Part shown: in pieces, positions 41,409 to 50,197 of the stretch
How the letters are laid out: each line of letters opens with the position of its first letter
How positions within the stretch are numbered: position 1 is the stretch's first letter
Assembly (NCBI RefSeq): GCF_025398195.1
Contig: NZ_JAODNV010000006.1
Coordinates: 172,001 to 236,000 of the forward strand
Length of the DNA stretch: 64,000 nucleotides
Source: Chelativorans petroleitrophicus
GTDB taxonomy: Bacteria; Pseudomonadota; Alphaproteobacteria; Rhizobiales; Rhizobiaceae
Direction: 5' to 3'
The notes under the pieces: generated by a model
Seen by the model: only the letters and a program-made list of their open reading frames with translations
What the model was told of the DNA's origin: nothing
Databases searched by the model: none
Program-made: the position numbers and the translations under genes

Positions 41409-41896
41409 AAATCAATGCGGCCCCACTGACACGCGAAGCCTTCGCGCCTTTCGGCGACGTGATCGACACGGAAGGCGCGCAAAGCTTCCTGATCAACAAC
41501 GGCATGACGCGCCGCTTTCACGATCTGGCGAAGGTGGAGGCGAAGGGGGAGGGCGCGCGGGTGCTCATCAGCATCTTCCGCGGCCAGCCCTATGAATTTC
41601 CGCTTGCCCTGAGAATGGTGGAGCGGCATCCGCTCGGCAGCCAGGCTTTCGTGCCGCTTTCGCCGCAACCGTTTCTGGTCATCGTCTGTCCGGACGAGGC
41701 GGGCCGGCCGGGCACGCCGCTTGCCTTCCTCACCAGGCCGGGGCAGGGGGTGAACTACGCGCCTGGAACATGGCACGGCGTGCTGACGCCGATCAGGCGG
41801 GAGCAGGAGTTTCTTGTGGTCGACCGGGGCGGCGAGGGCAACAATCTGGAAGAGTTCTTCTTTTCCGATCCCTACCAGATCCATCTGCCGGAGTAG
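41405..41896 (+). CDS. allA: Ureidoglycolate lyase
   Basis: 163 aa cupin-fold enzyme splitting (S)-ureidoglycolate into glyoxylate and urea. 'LTREAFAPFGDVIDTEG' at the N-terminus, 'MVERHPLGSQAFVPL' and 'RPGQGVNYAPGTWHGVLTPI' are the family blocks. The ATG at 41405 overlaps the previous stop; a slightly upstream in-frame start is rejected. It ends the pathway to glyoxylate. The following deaminase gene starts 2 bp after its stop. Confidence 0.93.
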   Translation: MKINAAPLTREAFAPFGDVIDTEGAQSFLINNGMTRRFHDLAKVEAKGEGARVLISIFRGQPYEFPLALRMVERHPLGSQAFVPLSPQPFLVIVCPDEAGRPGTPLAFLTRPGQGVNYAPGTWHGVLTPIRREQEFLVVDRGGEGNNLEEFFFSDPYQIHLPE

Positions 41897-41898
41897 CC

Positions 41899-42495
41899 AT
41901 GAAACCTGACGAAAGCCTCGTGAGCCGGCTGCTGGACGTGATCGAGCATGACATCGTGCCGAAGACGCGGGCAGGCGTGGCGGCCGGAAACAAGATTTTC
42001 GGGGCAGCGATCCTAAAGAAAAGCGACCTCTCCCTGGTGCTGGCGGAGACCAACAACGAGCTGGAAAACCCGCTCTGGCATGGGGAGATGCATGCCTTGA
42101 AGCGGTTTTACGAAATGCCGAAGGAGGAACGGCCAGACACGAAGGACTGTCTCTTCCTTTCCACGCATGAGCCTTGCTCGCTGTGCCTTTCGGCCATCAC
42201 ATGGACCGGCTTCGACAATTTCTTCTATCTCTTCAGTCATGAGGATTCGCGCGACGCCTTCGCCATTCCGCATGACCTCAAAATCCTGAAAGAGGTCTTC
42301 CGGCTGGAGCCGGGCGGCTATGCGGCGGAAAACGCCTTCTGGAAAAGCTATTCGATCCCCGCTCTGGTGCGGGATTTTCCCGAGCCGGCAAGAGAAAGGG
42401 ACACGGAAAGGATAGCGCAGCTTTCCGCGATTTATGCTGGGCTTTCGCAAACCTACCAGAAGAGCAAGGCGGAGAACGACATCCCGCTGAATTGA
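41899..42495 (+). CDS. Cytidine/guanine deaminase-like protein
   Basis: 198 aa. The zinc deaminase motifs are present: H61-x-E63 (WHGEMHALK) and P-C93-x2-C96 (STHEPCSLCLSAI). It is longer at the C-terminus than simple nucleoside deaminases (residues 110-198 unassigned). It is the last gene of the puuE-allA operon, so a purine-related amine is the likely substrate. An amidohydrolase guanine deaminase is already encoded in the island, so the role could be a different purine or a ureide-pathway intermediate. Substrate not assigned. Confidence 0.8.
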   Translation: MKPDESLVSRLLDVIEHDIVPKTRAGVAAGNKIFGAAILKKSDLSLVLAETNNELENPLWHGEMHALKRFYEMPKEERPDTKDCLFLSTHEPCSLCLSAITWTGFDNFFYLFSHEDSRDAFAIPHDLKILKEVFRLEPGGYAAENAFWKSYSIPALVRDFPEPARERDTERIAQLSAIYAGLSQTYQKSKAENDIPLN

Positions 42496-42498
42496 GAG

Positions 42499-42775
42499 CT
42501 ATTCGTTGAACAGGTCCGAATGTGTGCCCGTGCGCGCCAGATGGAGTTCATCTCGCGAAATTCTGTAGATCAGCAGCCAGTCCGGCTCGATATGTGCATC
42601 GCGATAGCCGCCCCAGTTTCCCTTCAGGGGGTGGTCCCGGTAAGCTGGGGGGCAGAGGCCTCTGTTCAATCAGGATTTTCGGCAACGCTTGCAGCTTGGT
42701 AAGGTCCTTACCGCGTTTCTGAGCTGTTTTGACGTCGCGTTTGAACTGGCTCGACCGGACGAACCAGCACGTCAG
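42499..42775 (-). pseudogene. YafQ/RelE-type toxin, frameshifted at a C6 tract
   Basis: Read from 42775, the frame gives 'TCWFVRSSQFKRDVKTAQKR', then 'GKDLTKLQALPKIL' and 'RPLPPSLPG', and fails to continue as a toxin. Removing one C from the minus-strand C6 run (plus-strand G6 at 42647-42652) restores 'LPPAYRDHPLKGNWGGYRDA' followed by 'HIEPDWLLIYRI' and 'ARTGTHSDLFNE', ending at the TAG 42501-42499. This is a complete YafQ/RelE RNase-toxin ending. The only start in frame at the antitoxin junction is CTG. It is therefore a toxin gene inactivated by a one-base insertion, a phase-variable tract, or a sequencing error. Confidence 0.85.
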
Positions 42776-43029
42776 ATGCCCAGATCCTTGAACAGTTCCT
42801 CGGCAGAGTCGAACTTCTTGCCCTTGCCGGCGTCCAGTTCCTTCATCGCTTTGATCGTCGTCGCATTCGGCACCTTCACAGGGAAAGGCACCGCCTTGTC
42901 GCGCGCGACGCGGACAAGGGCCATGCGGATATAGTCGGAAATGGTTAGCCCCATTTCCGCAAGCGCAGAGGCCGCTTCTTCCTTGGTCTCTGCGTCTATG
43001 CGCGCACGAACGACAGTATCCGTAGCCAT
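42772..43029 (-). CDS. RelB/DinJ-family antitoxin
   Basis: 85 aa. The N-terminal ribbon-helix-helix is 'TVVRARIDAETKEEAASALAEMGLTISDYIRMALVRVARDKAVPF', a canonical RelB/DinJ DNA-binding domain. The short C-terminal toxin-binding tail is 'KKFDSAEELFKDLGI'. The ATG at 43029 is preceded by GGAG at good spacing. It overlaps the toxin reading frame, as in intact dinJ-yafQ loci. It would repress its own operon; with a broken toxin it may persist as a lone repressor. Confidence 0.88.
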   Translation of the reverse strand: MATDTVVRARIDAETKEEAASALAEMGLTISDYIRMALVRVARDKAVPFPVKVPNATTIKAMKELDAGKGKKFDSAEELFKDLGI

Positions 43030-43091
43030 GGCTTTGCTCCTTCGTGGCCGAATGTGGTTACAATCGGCCACGCGTACAAGAGCCAGCCGCC

Positions 43092-44297
43092 CTAGACCCG
43101 CTCCATCGCCAGTGCGATGCCCTGGCCGACACCGATGCACATGGTGGAGAGGGCCAGCTTCGCGCCGCGTTCCCTGAGCTCCAGAGCAGCGGTACCCGAG
43201 ATGCGCGCCCCCGACATGCCGAGCGGATGGCCAAGCGCGATGGCGCCGCCGTTCGGATTCACGTGCTCCGCGTCCTCGGGGATACCGAGGTCGCGGAGCA
43301 CGGCGATGCCTTGGGAGGCAAAGGCTTCATTGAGCTCGATGATATCGAAGTCCGATGGTTTCAGGCCAAGGCGAGCGCAGAGCTTCTTCGTCGCGGGCGC
43401 CGGCCCCATGCCCATGATGCGCGGCGGCACGCCGGCGGTCGCTCCGCCCAGAATGCGGGCTATGGGGGTCAAGCCGTATTTCGTTGCCGCTGCTTCGGAA
43501 GCGACGATCAGGGCAGCCGCGCCGTCATTGACGCCCGAGGCGTTGCCGGCCGTCACCGTGCCGCCCTCGCGGAAGGGGGTAGGCAGCTTGGCAAGCTTCT
43601 CCACCGTGGTGCCGGGGCGAGGATGTTCGTCCTTGTCGACGATGACCGGATCGCCCTTGCGCTGCGGGATGGTGACGGGCACGATCTCCTTCGCCAGCCG
43701 CCCGTTCTCCTGCGCGGCCACAGCCTTTTCCTGGCTGCGAACCGCAAAAGCGTCCTGATCGGCGCGGCTGATGGAAAAATCCTCCGCCACGTTCTCTCCC
43801 GTCTCGGGCATGGAATCGACGCCGTATTGCGCCTTCATCAGCGGGTTGATGAAGCGCCAGCCGATGGTGGTGTCGTAGATCTCCGCATTGCGGGAGAAGG
43901 CCGTCTCCGCCTTGGGCAAAACGAAGGGGGCGCGGCTCATGGACTCCACGCCGCCCGCGATCATGAGCTCGGCCTCGCCGGCCCTGATGGCGCGGGCGGC
44001 GGTGGCGACCGCATCCATGCCCGATCCGCAGAGGCGGTTGATCGTCGTGCCCGTCACTTCGACGGGAAGGCCAGCAAGCAGCAGCGCCATGCGGGCGACG
44101 TTGCGGTTGTCCTCGCCCGCCTGGTTGGCGCAGCCATAGATCACGTCGTCCACCGCGGCCCAGTCGACGCCGCGGTGACGCTCGATCAGCGCCTTGAGCG
44201 GAATGGCTGCCAGGTCGTCGGCGCGCACGGGGGAAAGCGCGCCGCCGAAGCGGCCGATCGGCGTGCGCACATAGTCGCAGATGAAGGCTTCGGCCAT
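43092..44297 (-). CDS. pcaF: 3-oxoadipyl-CoA thiolase
   Basis: 401 aa thiolase. The nucleophile is C90 (INRLCGSGMDAV), with 'NPNGGAIALGHPLGMSGAR' and the second catalytic cysteine in 'CIGVGQG' near the C-terminus. The N-terminal 'AFICDYVRTPIGRFGGALS' is typical of PcaF/PaaJ. Together with the adjacent pcaJ and pcaI it converts 3-oxoadipate to succinyl-CoA and acetyl-CoA, the end of the beta-ketoadipate pathway. It starts 19 bp after the pcaJ stop. Confidence 0.92.
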   Translation of the reverse strand: MAEAFICDYVRTPIGRFGGALSPVRADDLAAIPLKALIERHRGVDWAAVDDVIYGCANQAGEDNRNVARMALLLAGLPVEVTGTTINRLCGSGMDAVATAARAIRAGEAELMIAGGVESMSRAPFVLPKAETAFSRNAEIYDTTIGWRFINPLMKAQYGVDSMPETGENVAEDFSISRADQDAFAVRSQEKAVAAQENGRLAKEIVPVTIPQRKGDPVIVDKDEHPRPGTTVEKLAKLPTPFREGGTVTAGNASGVNDGAAALIVASEAAATKYGLTPIARILGGATAGVPPRIMGMGPAPATKKLCARLGLKPSDFDIIELNEAFASQGIAVLRDLGIPEDAEHVNPNGGAIALGHPLGMSGARISGTAALELRERGAKLALSTMCIGVGQGIALAMERV

Positions 44298-44316
44298 CGC
44301 GTCGTTTCCTTCCAGG

Positions 44317-45087
44317 TCACTTGCCCTTGTGGGCAGCCTCGGTACGCGCCTTCAGATCGCGCAGCGTCTTCAGCTCGAGCTCGGTCGGAGGCGGAGTCTC
44401 TTCCACCTTCTCGGCGAACTTCACTTCCCAGCCGCAGGTTTCCTGCACCATCTCGCGGGTGACACCCGGATGCATGGAAACCACCGTGAACTCCTTCGTC
44501 ACCGGGTCCGGCTTCCAGACGGCGAGATCGGTGATGAGAAGCGTCGGCCCTTTGGTGGTAATGCCCAAGCGCTGGCGGTGGTCGCCGCCCTCGCCATGGC
44601 CGAAGGAGGTATAGAAATCGATCTTCTCCACCAGCCCGCGCTTTGACTGGGCCATGGTGATATACACCTCACCGCAGGAGGAGGCGATCTCCGGCGCGCC
44701 GCCGCCGCCCGGCAGGCGCACCTTCGGCTTGTGATAGTCGCCGATGACGGTGGTGTTGATATTGCCGAATTTGTCGAGCTGCGCGGCGCCGAGGAAGCCG
44801 ATGGTGATGCGTCCGCCTTGCAGCCAATAGCGAAACATCTCCGGCACCGAAACGGTGGTGAGCGCGGTGTCGCACAGCTCGCCATCGCCGATCGAAAGCG
44901 GCAGCACGTCGGGCGCGGTGCCGATCGTGCCGGATTCATAGATCAGCGTGATGTCCGGCGCATGGGTGAGGCGGGCGACATTGCAGGCCGCCGAGGGCGC
45001 GCCGATGCCGACGAAGCAAACATCCTCATTCGTCAGCGCGCGCGAGGCGGCAATGGTCATCATCTCGTTGGCGGTAAAATCGCTCAT
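44317..45087 (-). CDS. pcaJ: 3-oxoadipate CoA-transferase subunit B
   Basis: 256 aa. The catalytic glutamate lies in 'ITLIYESGTIGTAPDVLPLSIGDGE', followed by 'GGRITIGFLGAAQLDKFGNINTTVIGDY' and 'LPGGGGAPEIASS', the family-I CoA-transferase beta-subunit blocks. It transfers CoA from succinyl-CoA to 3-oxoadipate. It overlaps pcaI by 4 bp. It could accept other 3-oxoacids, but the pcaF and IclR neighbours support the Pca assignment. Confidence 0.91.
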   Translation of the reverse strand: MSDFTANEMMTIAASRALTNEDVCFVGIGAPSAACNVARLTHAPDITLIYESGTIGTAPDVLPLSIGDGELCDTALTTVSVPEMFRYWLQGGRITIGFLGAAQLDKFGNINTTVIGDYHKPKVRLPGGGGAPEIASSCGEVYITMAQSKRGLVEKIDFYTSFGHGEGGDHRQRLGITTKGPTLLITDLAVWKPDPVTKEFTVVSMHPGVTREMVQETCGWEVKFAEKVEETPPPTELELKTLRDLKARTEAAHKGK

Positions 45088-45941
45088 TTCGCCACCCTCA
45101 GCTTCTCGACCCGTGCGGCGAAATCCTCAGGTTTCGCCTTGATGACGTTTTCCTCCATCCATGCGGTGAACCGCTCGCGGTCAGCGGAGACCTCGTCCCA
45201 TTCCAGATAGGAGGCATTGTCGCGTGCGTAGTAGCCGTGCGTGTAGGACGGATGGGAACCGCCGGGGACGACGGCGATCGCCGTGATCGTCCAATGCGGC
45301 AGGATGCAGAGATTGGGATGGAGGCCGGTGAAGTTGTCCACCACCTCCTCCACGGTCACCACCGCGCGTCTTGCGGCCAGCACCGCCTCCTTCTGGATAC
45401 CGATGATGCCTTCGACGAGCACGTTGCCCTTCTTGTCGGCCTTCTGGGCATGGATGAAGGTGACGTCGGGACGCACGGAGGGGACGGCCGCCAGCTTCTC
45501 GCCGGTGAAGGGGCAGGTGATGCTCTTGATGTTGGGATTGACCTCGGCCAGCCCGGCGCCGCGATAGCCGCGGAAGACGGCAAAAGGCAGGCCTGCGGCG
45601 CCCGCCTCATAGGCGTTCGCCATGGCGGCGTGGGAATGCTCCTCGATCTCGACGCTGCGCGGCCAGCCGTTCTCCACTGCGTCGCGCACGCGCCGCAGGA
45701 GGCCCACGCCCGGATTGCCGACATAAGAGAAGACGAGCTTCTTCGCCATGCCCATGCCGACCATCTGGTCGTAGATGAGGTCGGGCGTCATGCGAATGAG
45801 TGTCAAATCCTTGAAGCCCTGCCGGATCGCCTCATGGGCGGCCGCTGTGGGGATAAGGTGAGTGAACCCTTCAAACGCGGCGGTATCGCCATCCTTCAGG
45901 TTTTCGCGAACCGCCTGATCGAGCGGCATGAAGCGAGCCAT
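45084..45941 (-). CDS. pcaI: 3-oxoadipate CoA-transferase subunit A
   Basis: 285 aa alpha subunit. 'DGDTAAFEGFTHLIPTAAAHEAIRQGFKDLTLIRMTPDLIYDQMVGMG' opens the protein, and 'GGSHPSYTHGYYARDNASYLEWDEVSADRERF' marks the PcaI subgroup. It forms a heterotetramer with PcaJ. It is the first gene of the operon, divergent from the IclR regulator by 57 bp that contain a perfect palindrome. Confidence 0.91.
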   Translation of the reverse strand: MARFMPLDQAVRENLKDGDTAAFEGFTHLIPTAAAHEAIRQGFKDLTLIRMTPDLIYDQMVGMGMAKKLVFSYVGNPGVGLLRRVRDAVENGWPRSVEIEEHSHAAMANAYEAGAAGLPFAVFRGYRGAGLAEVNPNIKSITCPFTGEKLAAVPSVRPDVTFIHAQKADKKGNVLVEGIIGIQKEAVLAARRAVVTVEEVVDNFTGLHPNLCILPHWTITAIAVVPGGSHPSYTHGYYARDNASYLEWDEVSADRERFTAWMEENVIKAKPEDFAARVEKLRVAK

Positions 45942-45955
45942 GCAGCGCCTCCAAA

Positions 45956-45972
45956 TGTTCGTATTGCGAACA
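45956..45972. promoter_or_regulatory. Palindromic operator between pcaI and the IclR regulator gene
   Basis: TGTTCG-TATTG-CGAACA is a 17-bp perfect inverted repeat in the middle of the 57-bp divergent gap. Known IclR-type Pca/Pob operators also contain GTTCG/CGAAC-like arms, so this is very probably the regulator's binding site, controlling both pcaIJF and its own gene. Confidence 0.7.
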
Positions 45973-45998
45973 GAAGTTTTACATGCGATACAAGTTAA

Positions 45999-46796
45999 AT
46001 GACGGAAAACGGCGAGTCAATGGAAGGAACGACGCAGGAAGGCCGCGATCTCGTGGGATCGCTGGCCAAGGGATTGCGTGTCATCGAGGCTCTGGCTGCC
46101 GCGCCCCGGGGCCTGCGGCTGACGGAAGTGGCCGAAGCGTCGGGGCTCACGCGCGCCGGGGCGCGCAGGCTGCTCCTAACGCTTGTTGCCGAAGGCTATG
46201 CACGACAGGAAGGGCGGCAGTTTCTGCTGACGGCGAGGCTGCTTTCGCTTGCCCGCTCCTGGCTCGGCGGTTCTACATTGTGGACTTTCGCGGAGCCCAT
46301 CATGCACGAGGTTTCGCAGCGGCTCGGGGAATCCTGTTCGGCGGCCGTGCTTGAAGGGGATGATATCGTCTATGTGGCGCGCGTGGCCGGCAGGCGCATC
46401 ATGTCCGTTTCGCTTACGGTCGGCGCGCGTCTGCCAGCCTACTGCACATCCATGGGCAGGGTGCTTCTGTCAGATCTGGACGATGCCGAACTCGCCCGTT
46501 TTCTGGAGAAGGCGGCGATCCGCGCCAACACACCCAAGACGGTGACGGACCGGCATGCTCTTGCGCGTCTGGTGGCTGAGGTCCGGCGGGCAGGCTACGC
46601 CATCGTCGACGAGGAACTGGAGCTGGGTCTCCGGTCGATCGCCGTACCGGTGCGCGGGCGCACCGGGCGCATCGTGGCGGCAATCAACGTTTCCACCCAG
46701 TCGGCGCGATTTTCTTGCGCAGAAATGCGCGAGGTTATCCTGCCGCTTCTTCGTGCGGCAGCGGGGAAGATCGAGGACTTTCTGGCCGTACACTAG
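45999..46796 (+). CDS. pcaR: IclR-family regulator (PcaR-like)
   Basis: 265 aa. The N-terminal winged HTH is 'SLAKGLRVIEALAAAPRGLRLTEVAEASGLTRAGARRLLLTLVAEGYA'. The C-terminal effector domain has 'LPAYCTSMGRVLLSDL' and 'GYAIVDEELELGLRSIAVPVRGRTGRIVAAINVS', the PcaR/PobR-type IclR layout. Family members activate pca genes with beta-ketoadipate. The start could also be the ATG at 46020; neither has a strong ribosome-binding site. It is divergent from pcaI with a shared operator. Confidence 0.88.
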   Translation: MTENGESMEGTTQEGRDLVGSLAKGLRVIEALAAAPRGLRLTEVAEASGLTRAGARRLLLTLVAEGYARQEGRQFLLTARLLSLARSWLGGSTLWTFAEPIMHEVSQRLGESCSAAVLEGDDIVYVARVAGRRIMSVSLTVGARLPAYCTSMGRVLLSDLDDAELARFLEKAAIRANTPKTVTDRHALARLVAEVRRAGYAIVDEELELGLRSIAVPVRGRTGRIVAAINVSTQSARFSCAEMREVILPLLRAAAGKIEDFLAVH

Positions 46797-46810
46797 AATG
46801 CGGAACGCCA

Positions 46811-47047
46811 TCACGCGGCACTCCTGGAGTCCTTTTTGTCCGCCTCTGTCTCCTGACCGCCTTCGAGTATGTCGCGCATCTTGCGGGCGAGGCGCTCCTG
46901 AAGGCGGGCATGCAGAACCTTCTCCCAAACTTCGTCGTTGGCCGCGGCCTGAGGGGGCATCGACAAAAGGCTGTCGATGACGGATTCGGGATCGTCACGT
47001 GAAAGAAGCGCTTCGATTTCCTCTTCCACCTTCTTGTCAGCAGTCAT
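46811..47047 (-). CDS. Small conserved hypothetical protein
   Basis: 78 aa, acidic and predicted helical throughout: 'KKVEEEIEALLSRDDPESVIDSLLSMPPQAAANDEVWEKVLHARLQERLARKMRDIL'. The ATG at 47047 is 7 nt after GGAGG. It has no cysteines, signal peptide or membrane segment. I do not recognise a family. It converges on the IclR gene and lies downstream of the xylA terminator, so it is probably transcribed on its own. Confidence 0.7.
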   Translation of the reverse strand: MTADKKVEEEIEALLSRDDPESVIDSLLSMPPQAAANDEVWEKVLHARLQERLARKMRDILEGGQETEADKKDSRSAA

Positions 47048-47135
47048 CCTGAGCCTCCGAGTCACAGGCATGATTCCTGCCCCGGAATCCTGACTGGATG
47101 AAGGCATCAGGATGAAGATTTGACGACGGTGTTAT

Positions 47136-47175
47136 AGAAAAATATGCCGTCCCTGCGCCTTGCGGCGGGACGGCA
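47136..47175 (-). terminator. Rho-independent terminator of xylAB
   Basis: On the minus strand TGCCGTCCC (47175-47167) and GGGACGGCA (47153-47145) form a 9-bp stem around a GC-rich loop of 13 nt that can pair further. TATTTTTC follows directly. It starts about 50 bp after the xylA stop. Confidence 0.75.
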
Positions 47176-47227
47176 GTCCGCCCGCGCCTTGAAGGGCACG
47201 GGCAAGCTGAAGATGCCGCTTAAGTCT

Positions 47228-48538
47228 CTAGACGTAGCGATTGACGATGTTTTCCAGCTTTTCCTGCCGGCCGGAGACGGGCTGCGGGTTCAGATTTTCG
47301 CGCATCACGCGCTCGGCGATCTCTTCCAGCGTACGCTCGCCCTTGAGCATCGCTTGCGCTTCGGGCTCGTTCCAGCGGGCGTAACGTTCCTCCAGCGGCG
47401 CGGAAAGCGCTTTGTCCTCGATCATCGCGGCCGCCGCCTTGAGCCCGCGCGCGCAGACGTCCATCGCACCCACATGGGCGGCTATCAGGTCTTCCGGGTC
47501 GAGCGACTGGCGGCGCAGCTTGGCGTCGAAATTGGTGCCGCCCGTGGTAAATCCGCCGGCCTGCAGGATGTAATAGTAGGCAAGCGCCACTTCGGGAACG
47601 TTGTTCGGGAACTGGTCGGTGTCCCAGCCTGACTGATAGTCGTTGCGGTTCATGTCGATGGAGCCGAGAATCCCGAGACTCGCCGCCATCGCCAGCTCAT
47701 GCTCGAAAGAGTGGCCGGCAAGCAGGGCGTGGCCCTGCTCGATATTCACCTTCACCTCGTTCTCGAGCCCGTACCGCTTCAGGAAGCCGTAGACCGTGGC
47801 GACGTCATAGTCATACTGGTGCTTGGTGGGCTCCTGCGGCTTCGGCTCGACCAGGATCGTGCCCTTGAAGCCGATCTTGTGCTTGTAGTCGACCACCATG
47901 GAAAGGAAGCGGCCAAGCTGGTCGAGTTCGCGGCTCAGGTCGGTGTTGAGCAGCGTCTCGTAGCCCTCGCGCCCGCCCCACAGCACATAGTTCTCGCCGC
48001 CCAGCCGCTTGGTCACGTCCATGCAGGATTTCACCGTGGCCGCAGCATAGGCGAAGATGTCCGGGTCGGGATTGGTGGCGGCGCCCGCCATATAGCGGCG
48101 GTGGGAGAAGAGATTCGCCGTGCCCCAGAGAAGCTTTACGCCGGTTTTCTCCATCTTCCCGGCGAAATAGTCGGCGATCTCGTCGAGCCGCGCCACGCTT
48201 TCGGCGAAGGTCGCACCCTCCGGCCGCACATCGGCGTCGTGGAAGGTGAAGAAGGGAACGCCCAGAATCTCGAACATCTCGAAGGCGACATCGGCCTTGA
48301 GCTTCGCATGCTCCATCGTGTCGCCGAACCAGGGGCGCTCGAAGGTCTGGCCGCCGAAGGGGTCGCCTCCCGGCCAGACGAAATTATGCCAGTAGCAGAC
48401 GGCGAAACGCAGATGGTCCTCCAGGCGCTTGCCGAGAACCTTCTCGTCCGGATTGTAATGGCGGAAGGCCAGCGGATTGCCGCTCTCCGGCCCCTCGTAG
48501 CGAACAGGCGACAGGTCGCCGAAAAATCCAGTGCTCAT
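47228..48538 (-). CDS. xylA: Xylose isomerase
   Basis: 436 aa class II enzyme converting D-xylose to D-xylulose. '[12 protein letters not shown]' holds the catalytic His and Asp, and '[21 protein letters not shown]'-type and '[19 protein letters not shown]' blocks supply metal ligands. '[17 protein letters not shown]' and '[33 protein letters not shown]' are also diagnostic. Its start overlaps the xylB stop by 4 bp. A strong terminator follows. Confidence 0.96.
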   Translation of the reverse strand: MSTGFFGDLSPVRYEGPESGNPLAFRHYNPDEKVLGKRLEDHLRFAVCYWHNFVWPGGDPFGGQTFERPWFGDTMEHAKLKADVAFEMFEILGVPFFTFHDADVRPEGATFAESVARLDEIADYFAGKMEKTGVKLLWGTANLFSHRRYMAGAATNPDPDIFAYAAATVKSCMDVTKRLGGENYVLWGGREGYETLLNTDLSRELDQLGRFLSMVVDYKHKIGFKGTILVEPKPQEPTKHQYDYDVATVYGFLKRYGLENEVKVNIEQGHALLAGHSFEHELAMAASLGILGSIDMNRNDYQSGWDTDQFPNNVPEVALAYYYILQAGGFTTGGTNFDAKLRRQSLDPEDLIAAHVGAMDVCARGLKAAAAMIEDKALSAPLEERYARWNEPEAQAMLKGERTLEEIAERVMRENLNPQPVSGRQEKLENIVNRYV

Positions 48539-49989
48539 GCGGTAGCTCCTCGTATAGCCGGGTAGAGAGCGCGGTAGCGCCGGTATTCTTCCTCGAAGGC
48601 AGGGCGAAGCGCGGCATCGGGCTCGATGACGGCCGCAATGGCTGGCGGCGTGCAGACGGCGAGGGGGTCCGCGCCTTCCGCCGCGATCAAACCGAGACGC
48701 GCCGCGCCAAAGGCCGCGCCGAAATCGCCCTCCGCCGGCACTTCGACCGTCACGCCGAGCGCCGTCGCGATGGCCTTCAGCCAGTAGGTGGAGCGCGACC
48801 CGCCGCCGATGGCCGTGACGCTGGAAAGCTCCGTACCTGCCTGCCTCAGAGCTTCCAGGCTGTCGCGGAAGGCGAAGGCGACACCTTCGACCACCGCCTG
48901 TGTGAGCGCGGCGCGGTCCGTACGGTGCGCAAGGCCGGTGAAGCTGCCGCGGATGATCGCGTCGTTGTGGGGTGTGCGTTCGCCCGAAAGATAGGGCAGG
49001 AAGGTGACGCCGGAGGGCGTCTTGAGCTCCTCGCCCAGTTCGCGCGTCAGATCGCTCGGCGTGGCGCCGGTGATACCCGCAAGCCAGTTGAGGGAGTCTG
49101 TCGCCGAAAGGATCACCCCCATCTGATGCCAGGTGTTCGGCAAGGCGTGGCAGAAGGTGTGGACGGCGCTTTCAGGATTGGGAAGATAGGTTGCGTTCGA
49201 GGCGAAGAGCACCCCGGACGTGCCGAGCGACACGAAAGCGGCACCCGGCTTTACGGTGCCCGCGCCGCAGGCCGAGGCTGCGTTGTCTCCCGCGCCGCCC
49301 GCCACGACGACGTTCGAGCCCATGCCCCAGCGGCCGGCAAGTTCGGCCCGCAAGGTGCCCGCTCTTTCGGTGCCTTCGACAAGGCGCGGCATATGCCCTT
49401 CGGTCAGCGCCGTCGCTTCCAGCAGGTCCGCCGACCAGCGCCGTTCTTTCACGTCTAGCCATGCGGTGCCGGCTGCGTCCGACATTTCGGAAATATGCTC
49501 GCCGGTAAGCCACAGGCGCAGATAGTCCTTGGGCAGCAGCACCTTCGCGGTTCTGGAGAAGGTCTCGGGCTCGTTCCGCTGCACCCAAACGAGTTTCGGC
49601 GCGGTGAAGCCGGGAAAGACGATGTTGCCCGTAATCTCACGGAAGCGCGGATCGGCGTCGAGCTCCGCCGCTTCCCGGTGGCTGCGCGTATCGTTCCACA
49701 GGATGCAGGGCCTGAGTGGTTTGTCGTCTTCGCCTAGCAGCGTCGCCCCGTGCATCTGGCCGGAAAGTCCAATGCCGCGCACGGCGGCGAGCGCATCTCC
49801 ATGGGAGCTTTTGAGCGCCGAAATGGCCTCTTCCGTGGCCGCGATCCACTGCGCCGGGTCTTGCTCCGACCACCCGGCATGGGGGCGCGAAACCTCCAGG
49901 GCCCCGGTTGCTGAAGCGACGATCCTCTGCGACTCGTCGATCAGCAACGCCTTGACCCCGGACGTGCCGAGATCGAGACCAAGATACAT
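48535..49989 (-). CDS. xylB: Xylulokinase
   Basis: 484 aa FGGY-family kinase phosphorylating D-xylulose at O5. The N-terminal ATPase block is '[20 protein letters not shown]', then '[14 protein letters not shown]' and '[18 protein letters not shown]'. The C-terminal block is '[38 protein letters not shown]'. It is the first gene of xylBA. A transporter or XylR gene is not adjacent, so regulation must come from elsewhere, probably through the inverted repeat in the divergent gap. Confidence 0.95.
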   Translation of the reverse strand: MYLGLDLGTSGVKALLIDESQRIVASATGALEVSRPHAGWSEQDPAQWIAATEEAISALKSSHGDALAAVRGIGLSGQMHGATLLGEDDKPLRPCILWNDTRSHREAAELDADPRFREITGNIVFPGFTAPKLVWVQRNEPETFSRTAKVLLPKDYLRLWLTGEHISEMSDAAGTAWLDVKERRWSADLLEATALTEGHMPRLVEGTERAGTLRAELAGRWGMGSNVVVAGGAGDNAASACGAGTVKPGAAFVSLGTSGVLFASNATYLPNPESAVHTFCHALPNTWHQMGVILSATDSLNWLAGITGATPSDLTRELGEELKTPSGVTFLPYLSGERTPHNDAIIRGSFTGLAHRTDRAALTQAVVEGVAFAFRDSLEALRQAGTELSSVTAIGGGSRSTYWLKAIATALGVTVEVPAEGDFGAAFGAARLGLIAAEGADPLAVCTPPAIAAVIEPDAALRPAFEEEYRRYRALYPAIRGATA

Positions 49990-50040
49990 GTCTTTCCTCC
50001 CAGGCTGCCGCGGATCTGAGGCCTTCGCGCCGGATCAGCC

Positions 50041-50064
50041 ATTTATTTCGCGTTTCGAATAAAT
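50041..50064. promoter_or_regulatory. Candidate operator in the xylB/hydroxyacid dehydrogenase gap
   Basis: ATTTATT (50041-50047) and AATAAAT (50058-50064) form an inverted repeat with 10 bp between arms; the centre contains two TTTCG copies. It lies 52 bp before the xylB start codon in the divergent gap of 208 bp. ROK- or LacI-type XylR repressors are the usual regulators of xylAB in this group, so this may be their site. The assignment is by position only. Confidence 0.45.
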
Positions 50065-50197
50065 ATGCACAACCTGCCGCCCGAGGCAATTATCGGTCGG
50101 CAAAAAACTGATTGGCTGATGGTGTTTCCGGCTTTGCTTTCTTCACAAGGGCGCAGGCCGGCTTTACTGTGCAGCCAGCAGCCAGAGGAAGAATTTC

